Under the pieces are notes generated by a model that was not told where the DNA came from, did no database searches, and was given only the letters and a program-made list of their open reading frames with translations. Below are positions 43,843-55,730 of a DNA stretch of 64,000 bases, one piece after another; positions within the stretch are counted from its first letter, which is position 1, and the number at the start of each line of letters is the position of its first letter. The DNA lies in the NCBI GenBank assembly GCA_022579005.1, contig MU401455.1, positions 124,001 through 188,000 on the forward strand, given 5' to 3'. The position numbers were made by a program, and so were the translations under genes. The DNA comes from Poronia punctata (lineage: Eukaryota > Ascomycota > Sordariomycetes > Xylariales > Xylariaceae).

Positions 43843-46800
43843 TTAAAAGGCAGCTACGGCCATAACCATCATACCCAGGAATCCCAACCCACCACCTAGG
43901 CGACCAGCGCCGCCCGTGGGGATGGGTCCAATACTGCTAAAGGTGCTAGTAGGGTAACCTCCTGCTGAAGGGTAGGTAGTAGAGAGGGTGGTGGGAGCAG
44001 GGCCTGTTGGGTAAGGAACGCCACTGCCGCCTGTGGGTGTGGGAGTGGCGGCTGGGTAGGTGCCTGGGATGATGGCGATGGAAGTCTCGTCCGAGTCGCC
44101 CGAGATTGTTGTGAATATCACCTGAGGAACGGTCACGGCCGTGCTCACGGTGACGGTGCTGCTGGAGCTTGGAATCGTTTGGCCAGTCTCGTCTGTGCAG
44201 GGGACCACCGTCGTCTGCGTGATCTCGATGGTGGTGTAAGATGCTGGCTGGGTAGTCGCAGTTGCGGTCAGACCGGAGGTGATGGTCTCGGCGCCCGTGA
44301 TGATGGCCGGGTTCGAGGGCACATGGGATGCGCAGATTCCCTGGAAGTAACTGACAGCGTCGGCAATGGTCTGATCAGACTCTCCGTGGGCGTAAAAGCA
44401 GGCGAATACGTTATCGACAAAGTCCTTGTCGGGGCAGTAGCAGGATGTATCGGTGTTGTCCTTGCAGCCGGCGGAGAATATCCAAGTGTTAAGGCACGAC
44501 GGCACCACACTGGGGCATGGAAGTGTCACGGCAGGGCCATGGGGCTTGGTCGAGGTCTCGGAAGCCGGCGAGGTAGCAGATGAGGCGATAGTGCTAGATG
44601 CAGCTTCGGACGAGACAGGATATGTGGGTGGGAGAGAGCCAGTATCAGCAGGCGAGGTGGGAGACGAGGCGACAGTGCTTGATCCAGCTTGAGAGACAGG
44701 GTATGTGGCGACAGTGCTTGATCCAGCCTCGGAGACAGGGTATGTGGCGACAGTGCTGGATCCAGCTTGAGAGACAGGGTATGTGGGTGGCAGGGAACCA
44801 GTCTCAGCAGGCGAAGATGAGGTAGGGACAGTAGCAGGAGCAGAGCCAGTGGGGGTTGGAGAGTCGCCAGGCGGGGTCAAAGTCTCAGTAACTGGGCAGA
44901 CCGTAGTGGAAATGGGGATAGTGACGGTCGTGACAGAAGTAGAGTCAGCCGGGCAGTCGGTTACCTCGGGAGCGCAGCTAGTCACCGTGGAGACGGAAGT
45001 GCTATAAACAGTAGAGGTGGTGATGTAGCTGGTCACCGGGTAGGACGTAATCTCGGGTGTGGTTGAAACAGCGCCAGTTGAGCTGCCACCGACAGTGTAA
45101 GATTGTCCGGGAGTAGACTCGGCCGGGCTGGTCTCAACTGGTGTAGTCTCAACCGGAGTAGACTCGGCAGGCGTAGACTCGGCAGGGCTGGATTCAGCGG
45201 GTGTAGTCTCAACCGGAGTAGACTCGGCAGGCGTAGACTCGGCAGGGCTGGATTCCGCAGGTGTAGTTTCTACCGGGGTTGACTCGACAGGTGTTGAGCT
45301 TCCAACGGGGTATGACTGGCCGGGAGTGGATTCAGCAGCTGTGGACTCAGCCGGTGTCGTCTCGACGGGTGTCGTCTCAACTGGGGTGGTCTCGACTGGG
45401 GTGGTCTCAACCGGAGTAGTTTCCACGGGAGTAGATTCAGCGGGTGTAGAACTGCCAACGGGGTATGACTGGCCTGGAGAAGACTCGACGGGGGTAGTCT
45501 CTACAGGAGTAGACTCGATAGGGGTAGACTCAGTGGGTGTAGTCTCAACCGGAGTGGACTCAGCCGGAGTAGATTCAACAGGAGTCGACTCGGCGGGAGA
45601 TGACTCAACAGGCGTAGACTCGGGGGGTGTCGAGCTGCCAGGGTACGTCTGAGTAGGCGCATTGGAAGTGGGCGGTGTCAGCACAGGATAGGAGCTCGGA
45701 GGGAACGAGCTGGGTGGAAGGAACGAGGTGGGCAAGACATCAGTGCTTGTGCTCTCAGCAGGGGGGGTCGTGGCGGGAACCGAAGATGTATCCACTGGAG
45801 TGCTGACAGGCACACTGCTGGTGTCTGTAGGTGTTTCCACGGGGTACGAGCTCGGGGTGTCAACAGGGGCCGTGCTTGTTTCAACGGGCGAGCTGCTGGA
45901 ACTGTCGACTGGCGTAGAGGTGGGCGTGTCGATAGGAGCAGTGCTTGTTTCCACAGGGGATGAGCTGGAGCTGTCGACTGGCGTAGAGGTAGGCGTATCG
46001 ACAGGATAGGAGCTTGGCGTGTCGATAGGAGCAGTGCTCGTCTCTACGGGAGAAGAGCTGGAACTCTCAACTGGCGTCGAGGTTGGCGTATCTACCGGGT
46101 ATGAGCTCGGGGTATCGACGGGTGCCGTGCTGGTCTCGACGGGTGCCGTGCTGGTCTCGACAGGGGATGAGCTCGTTTCAACGGGTGAGCTACTAGAGCT
46201 ATCAATTGGTGTAGAGGTGGGCGTGTCGACAGGAGCAGTGCTTGTTTCCACAGGGGACGAGCTGGAGCTCTCAACGGGAGTGGACGTGGGTGTGTCCACT
46301 GGGTATGAGCTAGGAGTGTCAACGGGAGCTGTGCTGGTTTCGACAGGGGATGAACTAGAGCTATCAACTGGCGTGGAGGTAGGCGTATCGACGGGAGCAG
46401 TACTCGTCTCGACGGGGGATGAGCTAGAACTCTCGGCTGGAGAAGACGAAGTGGGGGTGTCGACGGGGTATGAGCTCGGTGTGTCGATAGGAGCCGTACT
46501 CGTCTCAACGGGAGATGAGCTTGAGCTTTCTACCGGAGGCGTAGTAGGCGTGTCGACGGGGTATGAGCTGGGGGTATCAACGGGAGCGGTGCTCGTCTCA
46601 GCCGGTGAGGTGCTAGAAGATTCGACGGGAGGCGTAGTGGGAGTCGCAACTGGATAAGAGCTAGGAGTGTCCACTGGATAACCGTCGGCCGTGTTCACAG
46701 GATATCCACCGGGGGTGTCCACGGGGTATCCGCCGGGAGTGTCCACGGGGTATCCGCCGGGAGTGTTCACGGGGTATGAAGCCCGGCGATGTTGAGATCT

Positions 46801-47441
46801 GGTCGACGCAGGCCCATCGCAGTCAAATGCGATGGAGTGGATGCCGTAGCTGCAAGTATCCTTAGGCTTGTTGGCCTGTCGGGGGTAGACGACGGTCACG
46901 TCAGTAGCGCCACCGCATTGCGTGTTCTTGACAGTGGTACCAGAGGCCTTGACAGACGTTCGGTGCTTGCAGTACGATCCGTCCGGCATGGTATAGTGAA
47001 ACTCTAGGTCGGCGTCAAACTCGGGCGTAACCTGAAACTCTCGGATCGAAGCCTTCTCGACACCCTTGGTCCTATCGCAGCTGATCTTCGAGCTGCTCTC
47101 CCTGTCCAATGTGGCTTCTCCAGTAATGGCCTTGGACTGGAAACTTCTCCCCGTGAGCTGATCTCGCTTGCCAAACTTCTCCACGCATTTGTAGCCTGTA
47201 TATGTGAAGCCCTTGTAGCTCTTGAAGTCGCCGACGTCGAGATCTTTCCAGTCAAGACCATTTACCATGTCTGGCGTGCAGTGGTTGTCCGCGTTTTGTG
47301 GGGAGGTGAATGATGCATATTCATTGAAGCCCTGTCGTTGTTAGCGAATACGGCATGAGATGAACACGATATATGACTTACGGTTGCAGCAACCCGACCA
47401 AGGCCAGCAGCTAGGGCCGCCCAGGCCAATGTGTTCTTCAT
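43843..47441 (-). CDS. GPI-anchored cell-surface adhesin: MAD1-like N-domain, Ser/Thr/Pro repeats, CFEM-like domain
   Basis: Two exons, 47441-47382 and 47331-43843, encode 1,182 aa. Exon 1 is exactly the signal peptide (MKNTLAWAALAAGLGRVAAT). Residues 21 to about 185 form a Cys-containing domain resembling the N-domain of Metarhizium MAD1 adhesins (FHYTMPDGSYCKH, NTQCGGATDVTVVYP, GIHSIAFDC). About 200-950 is mucin-like, with tandem YPVDTPGG, SYPVDTPTSTPV, ESTPVETTP and AGSSTVATYPVS modules, probably heavily O-mannosylated. About 955-1025 is CFEM-like (LPCPSVVPSC ... SCYC ... FAC ... GIC). The Ser/Gly-rich tail ends in a hydrophobic stretch (GFLGMMVMAVAAF) suited to GPI attachment. MAD1 proteins mediate binding to insect cuticle and CFEM proteins often bind haem or act at surfaces; the ligand here is unknown. 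The domain calls are by eye. Confidence 0.85.
44640..46800 (-). repeat. Coding tandem repeats of the adhesin stalk
   Basis: Several families of short in-frame repeats lie end to end. YPV(D/N)TPGG is at about 46690-46790. A longer SSSSPVETSTAPVDTPSSYP-type unit is at about 45850-46690. ESTPVETTP units, with repeated PGQSYPVGSS inserts, are at about 45110-45630. AGSSTVATYPVS is at about 44660-44800. All keep frame. Arrays like these change copy number easily. Confidence 0.85.
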
Positions 47442-50400
47442 GTTGACGGAGCAAAGCTCGAAGCGATAAATTCAGGCGGATACGGGGTTGCTTCCTGTAG
47501 ATATACAAGAGAGAGAGTGTATGTATATATCTTATACCACCAAGCAAATATTAGGTCTTGAGGACAAGAATGACAAGATCGAAGTAAGCGAACGATGTTG
47601 ATATATTTAAAGAAAAGAAAAAGGAAAATTATAGTCGATATACCCTCGAGGAAACGACGGAAGAAAAAAGCCTGAATGTGTGACAGAATTCTACATACAA
47701 ACTCCGACGGAAAGGGAGGGATATATAAAATCTCGTGATAGAGGAGCAGGACGCTCTCGACTGGCGGCCAAGCTGCAGGTCTGACGACACAGACCCTGCG
47801 CTAACGAGGTCGGGATCATCAGCCATGGTTTCTTCACGAACCGTGTACCCATGTCATTCTTGAGTCCAGTCTGTCGTTGCACGATCCAGAACGCTGGCTA
47901 TGCCGCCGTACTGTGTGCTGCTGCAAGCCATTGGACTTGAGGGCAAGTCGGGGCAAAACACGGTAGGCCGGGTACTTTACGAGTACACATACGTGTACTC
48001 GTACTACCACCATGGTGACGGTGCTTCTTTGGTCGAAGCGGGTACCGGGCGCCAAAGAGGATGAAAAACAGCAACTACTGGGCAGACTGGAAAGCTTCAA
48101 CAGAGGCTATCGATCCCTTCGGAAGAAAGCGATAGGCTGTAAAGAGCGCGCGGTTGTCGGCTTCGACCACTCGAGCATCATACCTGGTGCTGTCTTCAGG
48201 GGTTGAGTGAGAATCGACTTCGACTGGCCAACGGAGAGCCAATGAAAGGACCAGATCGAACTTGAAGCCCACTCCACAGTAGGTACCTCCTAACTTTGTA
48301 CGTGGCTACCGTGGATGTACCCGCTCTGTTGGCGGGTCCTCAGGGCAGGCAGGCGGATGTACCAGCGGGTCGCGCAAAAGTGACCCAATCACAGCGGCCA
48401 CTGGGCCAAGCTCTCGACCAATTGATACAACGAACGCGTTTGTCTCGGCCACAACAGGTAAGCGCACCTTTTGTCATTGCTTGTTTGGATGTTATTGCTC
48501 CATCTCGGGTACATATTTGGTCAGTAATTATCATTGGCTATAATTACACAGCAACCGCGGAATACGCACCTTTGCCGCTGGTGAAAAAGCCGCCTGCACC
48601 AGTCCAAGTACACAGTCCAGCACAACTTGAGTTTAAGTCGGGCACCCTACACTGTACGATATGGGTGAAAAAGGACCTAACCAGATCGTAGCGTCGGTAC
48701 TCGTAGATCTAGGACAAGATTTAAAAATAGCTTGCTCGGTATTCACTCGAAAACTTCGAGTCAGTAATGGCACGACATCTCAGCCTGGAGAGTCAATGGG
48801 TCTAGATTTGATCCTCGGCATCTTGTTTTTCTTTTCTTTTCTTTTTACGCGTGAAAACGACGAGCCTTCATGTCACTGTACTGTGCCGACTGTACATCCA
48901 TGTAAAGGTTAGGTAGTAGATAGAGGCTACGTAGTCTTGCTCAACTTGAAACAACTTTAACATTGCCACCACAATTGCCTGCAGGATTTAGTCCCTGATT
49001 TATGCAGGTACAGTAGCCCCCAAAGCCCACCGCGGTTACATCTCGGGTCTATGGCGCCTGTATGGTTGCCTGCCTTGCGCCAAAAGGGACTTTCCGGATT
49101 TTGTTATCCAGTCATAGTTTCGATGCTATGTCTTTCAATCTGCATATGCTTTAGGTGGCTACTCCCGGTGGCTGAGCCATGATTACACCTGGCCTTGGCG
49201 GGCCGAGCCTGCCCGAATTCCGGTATAAAAGTTAATCTACCTATCCGTTGGGCATGGCTACACGTATATAAACTTGTGTCGTGGACAAACCATGTGTACA
49301 CGTATAAATTCAAGACGAAGCCTAGGAGCATTGTTACGACTGGGTCACAATGTGTCACCGTACATTTGTGCCTCGAGTGTTGGATGTGTCATGTCCATGT
49401 AAATTTTCTTTTAGTAAAACAACACGATCGAATATTTACTTTGTCAGCAATGGATCCAGCGTTCGTGGTCCTCGGCTTCTGTAGAAAAAATACAACAAGT
49501 GCAAGCTAGACTACATGTAGGTATCATATGCATACAGAATGATATACCTAACCGTAGACAGCGAGATTGTACCTGACGACAGGTAGTCTGACAACAAGAG
49601 GAGCTGCAACGCCGGAGAATTTTAACAGCTACAGGACAGGAGTCTGGCCGACGGAGTGATCCGGTGCAGGGATTATGGGATGGGGAGCTTTTAAAGTCCT
49701 CTTGACCTTGCTCTACGAGTATGAGCCAATGAACCAAGGACGTTCAGGGGTGTTGCGTAAACGTTGTTTCAGGTCGAGGAAAGGTCAATTGAGCTGCTTA
49801 CCATCACAACTCTCAAAATGCAGGTTAAAGATGATGTCTAGCTACGTGTACCTACCATCAGAGTGTTGTTATCAATGGCTCTGATGTTCTTACACACTTG
49901 ATTCTCGAATTTTTTCAGACGTGAAAGTTTATATACTCGTAGGGGCATTTGGTTTGAGCAAGCGAGGGCGGTAAGAATATGCTACAGTGTATATCAACGT
50001 GCATTCTACTCTATGTACACTGTTGGTTGGTATGTGGGGCACACGTACACGTACAGGGTAAATTCTGTTCAGGCGCATCACCTGAGACCTGCCCTTGTGA
50101 AAATACAACATCACGAACTCAACGTGTCTACCTAATAATGTATCTAGCCTGTTTGAAAGACTTTTTACGAGGGCTCTATGTCTTTAGACTACCAACGGCA
50201 TCGCACGTGAAGCGGACACCACGGGAGACGGTCTCGAAGGACTTGCCGAGTGGGTGGTGAATGAACTCCGCTCTGGAGAGGTAATCAAAACCGAAACGAG
50301 CGCGAAAAATGGCAATTTACTTGTGATATGGAGCCAGGGACCTGGATGACGACATTCGACAACGTTCTAGACGTCGAGATCGTCAGATCCCCATTTCTCT

Positions 50401-52434
50401 CGATATTGAAAAGTTGAGACTATCGGCAGAAAACATGATAGAATAAGAAAAAACCATGTCTACTTTTCCATTCTATACACATGAATCGCGCAGATTCCCA
50501 GACATCGACCCATGAGCCCACAGACATCAGGACACCATAGGGCTAACCTGACTAATACGGCTTTCCATGATCCTGACATTCTAGCTAATCGGGTATTGTG
50601 GGAGTAAAAAGATTTGATGATAAAGAACCGAAAAATCATGCTGGTAACGTCGTATAACCAGGCTACACACGGCCACATCTCACCCAAAGCGTACGATTAT
50701 TTCCCGGCGCAGCCCAAAAAGAACGAGCAGCGGTTCCGTGTTTCCCGGATTTCTCATGCCCCCGGACAGGTTATTGTGTGACGTGCATATACCTAGGTGG
50801 CGGAGCAATGAACCTAACACCTAGGTACCTACTATCTCAGGCTGCAGAGAGGGCCGCATCTACTCGTACACGTAAACCGTACGTGTGATTCTTTTCCCGT
50901 ATTTGACCAAAAAAAAAAAAGGAGGTGAACGGGGAGACAAAGAGACCGCAACGCGCCACTTTTCCCAGGGCCCTTCCAGCCGGCGTCGTTGGACGAGGAA
51001 AAGACATGGCTTCTTCTTTCAGTGTGGCTGGTTATTTTTTTTTTTTTTTTCCCCTTGCCTCGGAATCCCGAATCTTCTTTAAAAGGTATTACTTTCGATA
51101 CGTGCACATTTTACCTAGAGTTAATAACCTCTACTCCATATGACTAGCCCATACGACGTTCAAGGTCTAGGTAAAGCCAAATAGACACGGGCAAATCAAT
51201 CACCCCCTGAGATCTAACCAAGAAAAGCCGGAAGCCATATTCCCACCATAACACTCGTATCGTAGGACCAACGACCAAGAGAATAGACGACAAGTGACGT
51301 TACCTTTCCAGGGACATTTTCCTCTTATCCTTGACCCCTTATCTTACATAATACACGATATGATATATCATCTGGTGCCGAAGGGGATGACCACCGCACC
51401 GCAGCAATAACAAAAAGGAACCACAACTTGGCCATCCCGGAAATCTGCCATGTAGTCTATCTATCTAGGTCAGTCAACGTTACAATCTAAGCCGCAGGTT
51501 ATTTAGTTGGTAAACAGCAGCACAACCGGACCTGTCACCGGATAGAACACATGCTTATCCTTATTGATATTTTGTGTAATTCTAGTCGCATTGGATTACC
51601 TCATGTACCCAAGAGCATTGGACGGTACCGCCACTCATACTTTACATAGGTAGTACTCTCAGGTGTCCCAAACATAGTACTTCACTTCACCCCTTTTTAC
51701 GCCCATCATATCCAAAACCTCTACTCTACTCGACCTAATCTACCTACCCTATTATTACGCGCGCGTCACTCCCACCTCTGCCTTTAATAGCACACACACA
51801 TACATACCTAAATTTCAATCCAACCCAGCGAAAAAAAAAAAAAAAAAAAAAAAAAAGTAGTTTACCAAAGAATATGTTAATTAGGTCGGGTCTTTAGGCG
51901 CTTGACTTTTACTTGTACATACGCGCTGAGCTGGTGGTAAGTAGGTAATGTACGTAAACATCGGCGCTTCGGGGGGGTTGGTCCTATCGGCTTTGTCGGA
52001 TACGTGCCGGTAGGTAGGTACGAACCACTAACCTAACCTAATCCGTTTTCTGGTCGGCGGCAATTGAAAGGTCTAACTTGTTTAGGCTCAGCTTTATTCG
52101 AATTGGTTAAGTAGGTACGGTTGTTTTTGACGGGTTAACACACGCAAAAAATACTGTATACGAAAATAGCACACAATACCTAAAGTCCCTGGGTTTGTGA
52201 TGATCTTTGCTCTTACCAGAGTTGGATTCATACTCGTAATATCAAAAGTCGTTGGACCATACATGCACGTACACTGTCTGACTGTCCCGACTAAAGCGAT
52301 CTAGAACTCGAGGAACCACTCGTAGACAGATATAATACTTCACGTCGTCCATCATCTCATCTATCATGGTTCACCAATGAATGATATTGGAACATTGAGT
52401 ATGTATTAGTTAGACTAAGCGCAAGAATTAACTA
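47442..52434. other. 5 kb gene-poor region between adhesin and VMS1
   Basis: No frame longer than about 130 codons, and none with convincing composition or splice-linked partners. It includes the adhesin promoter (a TTTAAATATAT-like box on the minus strand near 47600), an 11-bp-arm inverted repeat (47978-48003), many TACACGTA and TACCTACC words, and an A26 tract (51831-51856). Possibly decayed repeat DNA, but no element could be named. Confidence 0.6.
47978..48003. repeat. Perfect 11-bp inverted repeat with 4-nt spacer
   Basis: TACGAGTACAC at 47978-47988 is the exact complement of GTGTACTCGTA at 47993-48003, around ATAC. It lies about 540 bp upstream of the adhesin start. It could be a binding site for a dimeric regulator, or chance within a region rich in the same words. 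Confidence 0.5.
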
Positions 52435-54518
52435 TTAACCGCCACCGCCCTGTGCCATCCTCTTCAATCGCTCCTCGGCCGCGCGTGCCCTGCGCTCACG
52501 GTCCAACTTCATACGCTGCTCCGGCGTCAGACCTCGGGCCTCTTGCTCGCGGATCTCCTGTGCCGATCGACGTACGCCCGTGTCGAGAATACTCCGGCCT
52601 TTTCCGGCCGCGCTTGCGGCTACTTTAGGGCCCTCGCGCTGTAGTCGGAGCTCCTCGGCCGCGCGCCGCTCCGCCTCTTTCCGTTCCGCCTCTGCGCGCT
52701 CGCGCTCTTCCCGGCGTTGGGCGTCCTCACGCTTCACGGCCGCGGGCACTCGGGCCGCCTCCCAGTCCCATGCCGTCTCTCCTAGCTCGTCGCGGGCTAC
52801 GCGGAATGCGTCACGTGTTGCGCGGTCGCCGGCGAGTTCGAATGCCGTCTTGCCCTCCTTGCTTTGCAGGGTTGGATCCGCCCGGGCTTTGAGGAGTAGA
52901 CCCGAGACGAGCGGGGCGGAATTCTGACTTGCGGCCAGGTGTAGAGGCGTAGGTGCGTGGTGATGTTGTTGAGTGTCGGCTGGTTGGAACTGGAAGTCGG
53001 GTTGCAGGTCGTTGGTCTTGAGGTAAGAAAGCAAGGCCGGTAATTTTGAGCGTCGGATGAATGCTTGTATTTGTGAGGTGTGTAGTTGCGCCGTCTCTTC
53101 CTCCTCTGTTAGTTTCGGTGCCGCTGGTTTGCTGGGCTTAGTCGCGGGCGGCTTTGCTGATGGTGCCTGAGGCTTCGTTTCTACCGGATTGATCTCTCTG
53201 ATTTTTAACCGGGTGAGTTCGATAAAGGATCGCATAAGCTCATTCTGCGTGGCTCGCCTCGTGTTGAAAGGAAAGCCGCGTATCCGTTCATCGTTTGCTC
53301 GTAAGACCTGACCTTCGTACGGACCGAAGAGTGTCCGCCGGTTTGTCGACCCTGTAGCCCGAATAAATAGTAGTTCCGAGGTGTCCAGGAGGCCTTTCCA
53401 ATCCTGCAACAAAACTCGGACCTCGTCTGTCAAGGCCTGTTCGTTGTACCGACGAATACTCGAACCTGCGGAGTGGGCAGTGCCTTTGGCATTGTCGTTT
53501 GCCGATTGCGAACCACCCTGTTTCCTTCTTGTAGTGTACCGGTGGAAGGTCTTATGGGCGAGAACTGTGGCCTCCCTATTCATCGGGCCGGCAGTGCCAT
53601 GTTTTGTTTGTCGCGGCGCGAGCGATACCACCATGGCCGCGAAATGTCCACCACCAATCATACAGAGGAATATGTGCGGTCCTTTGTAGGCTTCGGGCAC
53701 CAAGATTCCATCCGCCTTTGGCTTTGGCGCCGCTATCGGCTCCAGCTGCTTCTTCTTGATCACTTCGATGACGTTTGAAACATCCTTCAACTCATCGGAG
53801 GAGAAGATGGTGCGGTATATGCCGAAATAGTTGTTTTTCGGCAAGAGAGGTGAACTGAACCAGAGCAGTGGCGGGTTACCGCCGCCTACTTGCTTCCGCT
53901 TTGAGGTGCTGTCGTCCTCACTCTCTGCGGCTGCGCCTGTGTCACCGTTGTTACTCCGCGCATTCCGCTCTGCTAGAGTAGCTTGCTTCTTCAGCAAGGC
54001 AGTCAGGATAGACTCCTTGCTACGGTCGTCTTCGTCGTCATCGGATTCGGACGACTCGGAGCCCGACAAACTCTCTTCCAAATTGCCGATCAGCTTCTCA
54101 AATTCGTTTTCAGATACCTGCGCATTTCCTCGTAGCTTCTGCTTTAGGTTGTAGTGGTGCCAGTCCGATTTTTGGTGACTTCGTTGGTCTTCGACACTAG
54201 CAAAGGACAGGCTACAGAGCGAACAGGCCTGGGCGCCGACGACATTTTCGGGAGATGGAGTTTGAGAGGATTCTTGGCCAGCCGATGCGATTGGGGAGGA
54301 ATTCGGTGCGTCCGTATTGTTTTCGACCTCTTGCGCCTCGGATTGGGTATTATCTACTCTAAGGGTGATGGTCGAGAGGACTTCGTGGGGTAAATCGTAG
54401 ACTGCGACGCGATGGAATAGCGGGGTTAGTGAGAGGCGTACCCCGGGAAGGGACGTGGGAGCTAGTTACCGTAGAGAGGTCGCTTCAGTAAATCTTCTGT
54501 TTTCTTATCCTTCTCCAT
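52435..54518 (-). CDS. VMS1: VMS1 / ANKZF1 peptidyl-tRNA hydrolase of ribosome quality control
   Basis: Releases nascent chains from peptidyl-tRNA on stalled 60S subunits. Two exons, 54518-54470 and 54401-52435 (GTAACT donor, CTAAC branch, CAG acceptor), give 671 aa. A C2H2 finger at about 76-105 (CSLCSLSFASVEDQRSHQKSDWH) binds 60S in relatives. The VLRF1 catalytic domain spans about 255-410, with the catalytic loop GGSQSANDNAKG; Gln315 corresponds to yeast Gln295. Ankyrin repeats follow at about 525-590 (PTPLHLAASQNSAPLVSGLL). A charged coiled coil then ends in a VCP/Cdc48-interacting motif (LTPEQRMKLDRERRARAAEE). All hallmark parts are intact. The frame has no ATG between the exon 2 start and Leu124, so the 16-residue first exon MEKDKKTEDLLKRPLY is needed. 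It lies about 3.4 kb from RQC2, its functional counterpart. Confidence 0.94.
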
Positions 54519-55730
54519 TGTATTTTTGGGGGGTGACTTGGCCCTTCCTCCTTTCGTCTGATTTGTATGTGTTTTGTTGTCGCTGTTGATCATGATGCAG
54601 GTCAAACTATGATTTGGCGGGTGTCTCTTTACTTGTGACGCAAAGAAATTATTGGAGATGGCCCACTGTCTGGTCCCTGAAACTCCAGCTGGAACTGGAA
54701 CTTGGGAATGGGGACTGGAATTTTTGTAAGGACTTGTTGTTGTTCTGGTAGGTTTATATAAGTGTTCACACGTACACTGCTAAAATATCAAAGTTTGGGC
54801 AATCACTAGGTCAACTACAGTTTAATATTTATATCTGCATTATACGAGTAGACGCAGTCCTGAAATTATACGTATTCTCATACTTTAGGTACGTATAGTA
54901 TATTACTACCGGGCGGGTGACTCAACCGGTCAGCTTTGCGTTCGAATTGACTGGGGACAAACGCGACTTCCTCGCGCACTGCCACCTAGCTTCCATTCCA
55001 TTCTCTCAATCGGGACGATGCGTCAGGCAAGGCATATTTCTTACGAGTACATCATTCAAAGGCTAAACGCAGATTCGAGATCTGGTAGGTTTTTTGGAGA
55101 TTAAATCTGCAGGGAGACGCAAAAATGCAAGCCGTGATTTACGGAGAATCACGTGTCAGTGTCGGAGTACCTACCCTGTCGTACATCCAGATAACAATTA
55201 TATACAACGCCTTGTTGTACATCGACTTAAAGGGCTCTACGAGTGGATGATTCAAGCCTTGGTCGTTCGATAACAATGGTGTTGTAGTTTATACACATCA
55301 AAGGAACTGCTGACAAACAAATACCAAGTTGAAAGACGGTCACGGCTGATAGAGAAACTCTCACAAGGTCATTCAAACAGCCAGCAACGTTTGTTCGAGT
55401 CCCTTTGAACAAAGCCAGTGCTTCGTTTCAGACACGATGTTTCCAAGTATATCGAGGATCTCATTGTCCTGTTTATACAATTGATGCTTCAACAGCTTTT
55501 GCATAAGTACCTCATCGCTTCCCCATGGTCCTGTTCCCGTTCAGCTTCAGCTTCACACACATCAGCTTCAGAGTAAACAAAACAGAATCAGTCAACTTTT
55601 AGGAGAGAGTTACCGGTTAGCATCTTTCCTATAGTTGTTCGTATTCTTCAACGTTTAATTTGCTCTGGAGCTATCCTTTTATATCAACAAAAACTCATCT
55701 TATCAAAAACGTCCTGGACTCATCTTCAAG
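54519..55730. other. Divergent promoter region VMS1 / unknown gene
   Basis: A 1.2-kb region between divergent genes. It carries TACGAGTA words (near 54845 and 55045) and a run of TCAGCTTCA repeats near 55545-55575. No coding sequence recognised. Confidence 0.55.

Noticed and set aside
45326..46657. Plus-strand repetitive frames (VSTGV-type repeats) opposite the adhesin
   Set aside because: They are the antisense reading of the Ser/Thr/Pro tandem repeats; the minus frame has the signal peptide, CFEM-like domain and GPI tail.
44660..46800. Direct repeats considered as a CRISPR-like array
   Set aside because: Repeats are contiguous, in frame, encode protein modules and have no regular unique spacers; the organism is a eukaryote.
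49195..49509. 104-codon plus-strand ORF, considered as a small secreted protein gene
   Set aside because: No signal peptide, and the sequence is a reading of TACACGTA-rich spacer DNA.
51831..51856. A26 tract as the tail of a retroposed SINE or LINE
   Set aside because: No Pol III boxes or reverse-transcriptase remnant before it and no flanking duplication seen; a simple homopolymer explains it.
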